DNA of 64,000 nucleotides, taken from Roseovarius azorensis. GTDB taxonomy: Bacteria; Pseudomonadota; Alphaproteobacteria; Rhodobacterales; Rhodobacteraceae. The first letter of the stretch is position 1. The number at the start of each line of letters is the position of its first letter. Under the pieces are notes generated by a model that was given only the letters and a program-made list of their open reading frames with translations, was not told the origin of the DNA and did no database searches. The stretch lies in contig NZ_FOAG01000002.1 of assembly GCF_900109455.1 (NCBI RefSeq), positions 310,001-374,000 of the forward strand, given 5' to 3'. A program made the translations under genes and the position numbers. Below, piece after piece: positions 63,944 to 64,000 of this stretch.

Positions 63944-64000
63944 CTTGTTCCCCTTCGTGCCGATATCGCCAGCGCGCTTAGCGGGTTTTCGGGCGCGGGG

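Overview
This 64 kb window is GC-rich, densely packed bacterial chromosome that reads as an alphaproteobacterium of the order Rhodobacterales (Roseobacter-like). The grounds are the divergent regB / senC-regA redox locus, the operon tsaE-amgK-murU-addB-addA-trxA behind a PAS protein, the SecB/DnaQ/CoaE/AroE/Maf and HemJ/Rho/MnmE/MnmG/RsmG/ParA/ParB blocks, and HemW-RdgB-Rph facing HrcA-GrpE. No rRNA, tRNA, CRISPR array, prophage or insertion sequence was recognised.

Layout. 1-6.3 kb: end of a 2-hydroxyacid dehydrogenase, then opgC-opgG-opgH for osmoregulated periplasmic glucans behind a TTC38-like gene. 6.5-9.9 kb: a DUF302 protein and a CoA-transferase/ThDP-enzyme pair. 10.1-13.9 kb: RNase D, LptC-LptA-LptB (LPS export), hibernation factor HPF and PtsN. 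13.9-18.1 kb: a two-domain sulfotransferase and two glycosyltransferases, probably for a sulfated surface glycan. 18.2-21 kb: RegA, SenC and RegB. 21-31.5 kb: a kinase-less PAS protein (DivL-like), TsaE, AmgK/MurU (cell-wall sugar recycling), AddB/AddA and thioredoxin. 31.5-34.1 kb: hslV and hslU, split by a brnT-brnA toxin-antitoxin module on the opposite strand. 34.1-35.9 kb: an AT-richer accessory segment with a lone ORC/STAND-like ATPase, degenerate repeats on both sides and a G-quadruplex-prone tract. 35.9-39.9 kb: MFS transporter, Smr protein, MltA, Tim44-like protein and FxsA. 40-43.2 kb: SecB, and the leftward operon maf-aroE-coaE-dnaQ.

The centre of the window is probably the chromosome origin. 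A very AT-rich 417 bp gap at 43200-43616 lies between the leftward maf operon and the rightward hemJ-rho-mnmE-mnmG-rsmG-parA-parB genes. It holds two perfect DnaA boxes and an AT-rich unwinding-type tract. Two perfect parS sites (TGTTTCACGTGAAACA) lie 3 and 5 kb to the right, inside the first codons of mnmG and near the start of rsmG, just before the genes for the ParA/ParB proteins that use them.

51-64 kb is mostly housekeeping: HemW, RdgB, RNase PH, HrcA, GrpE, MutS, a ribokinase-type kinase, an exported MsrA, an unusual class IV aminotransferase, a thiopurine methyltransferase, a small sulfotransferase-like protein, a periplasmic DUF7282-like protein and ArgG.

No wholly new multi-gene system is obvious. 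The places most worth a closer look are the accessory insertions beside hslV/hslU, the kinase-less PAS protein, the sulfotransferase/glycosyltransferase trio, and two enzymes whose cofactor-site residues differ from their families.
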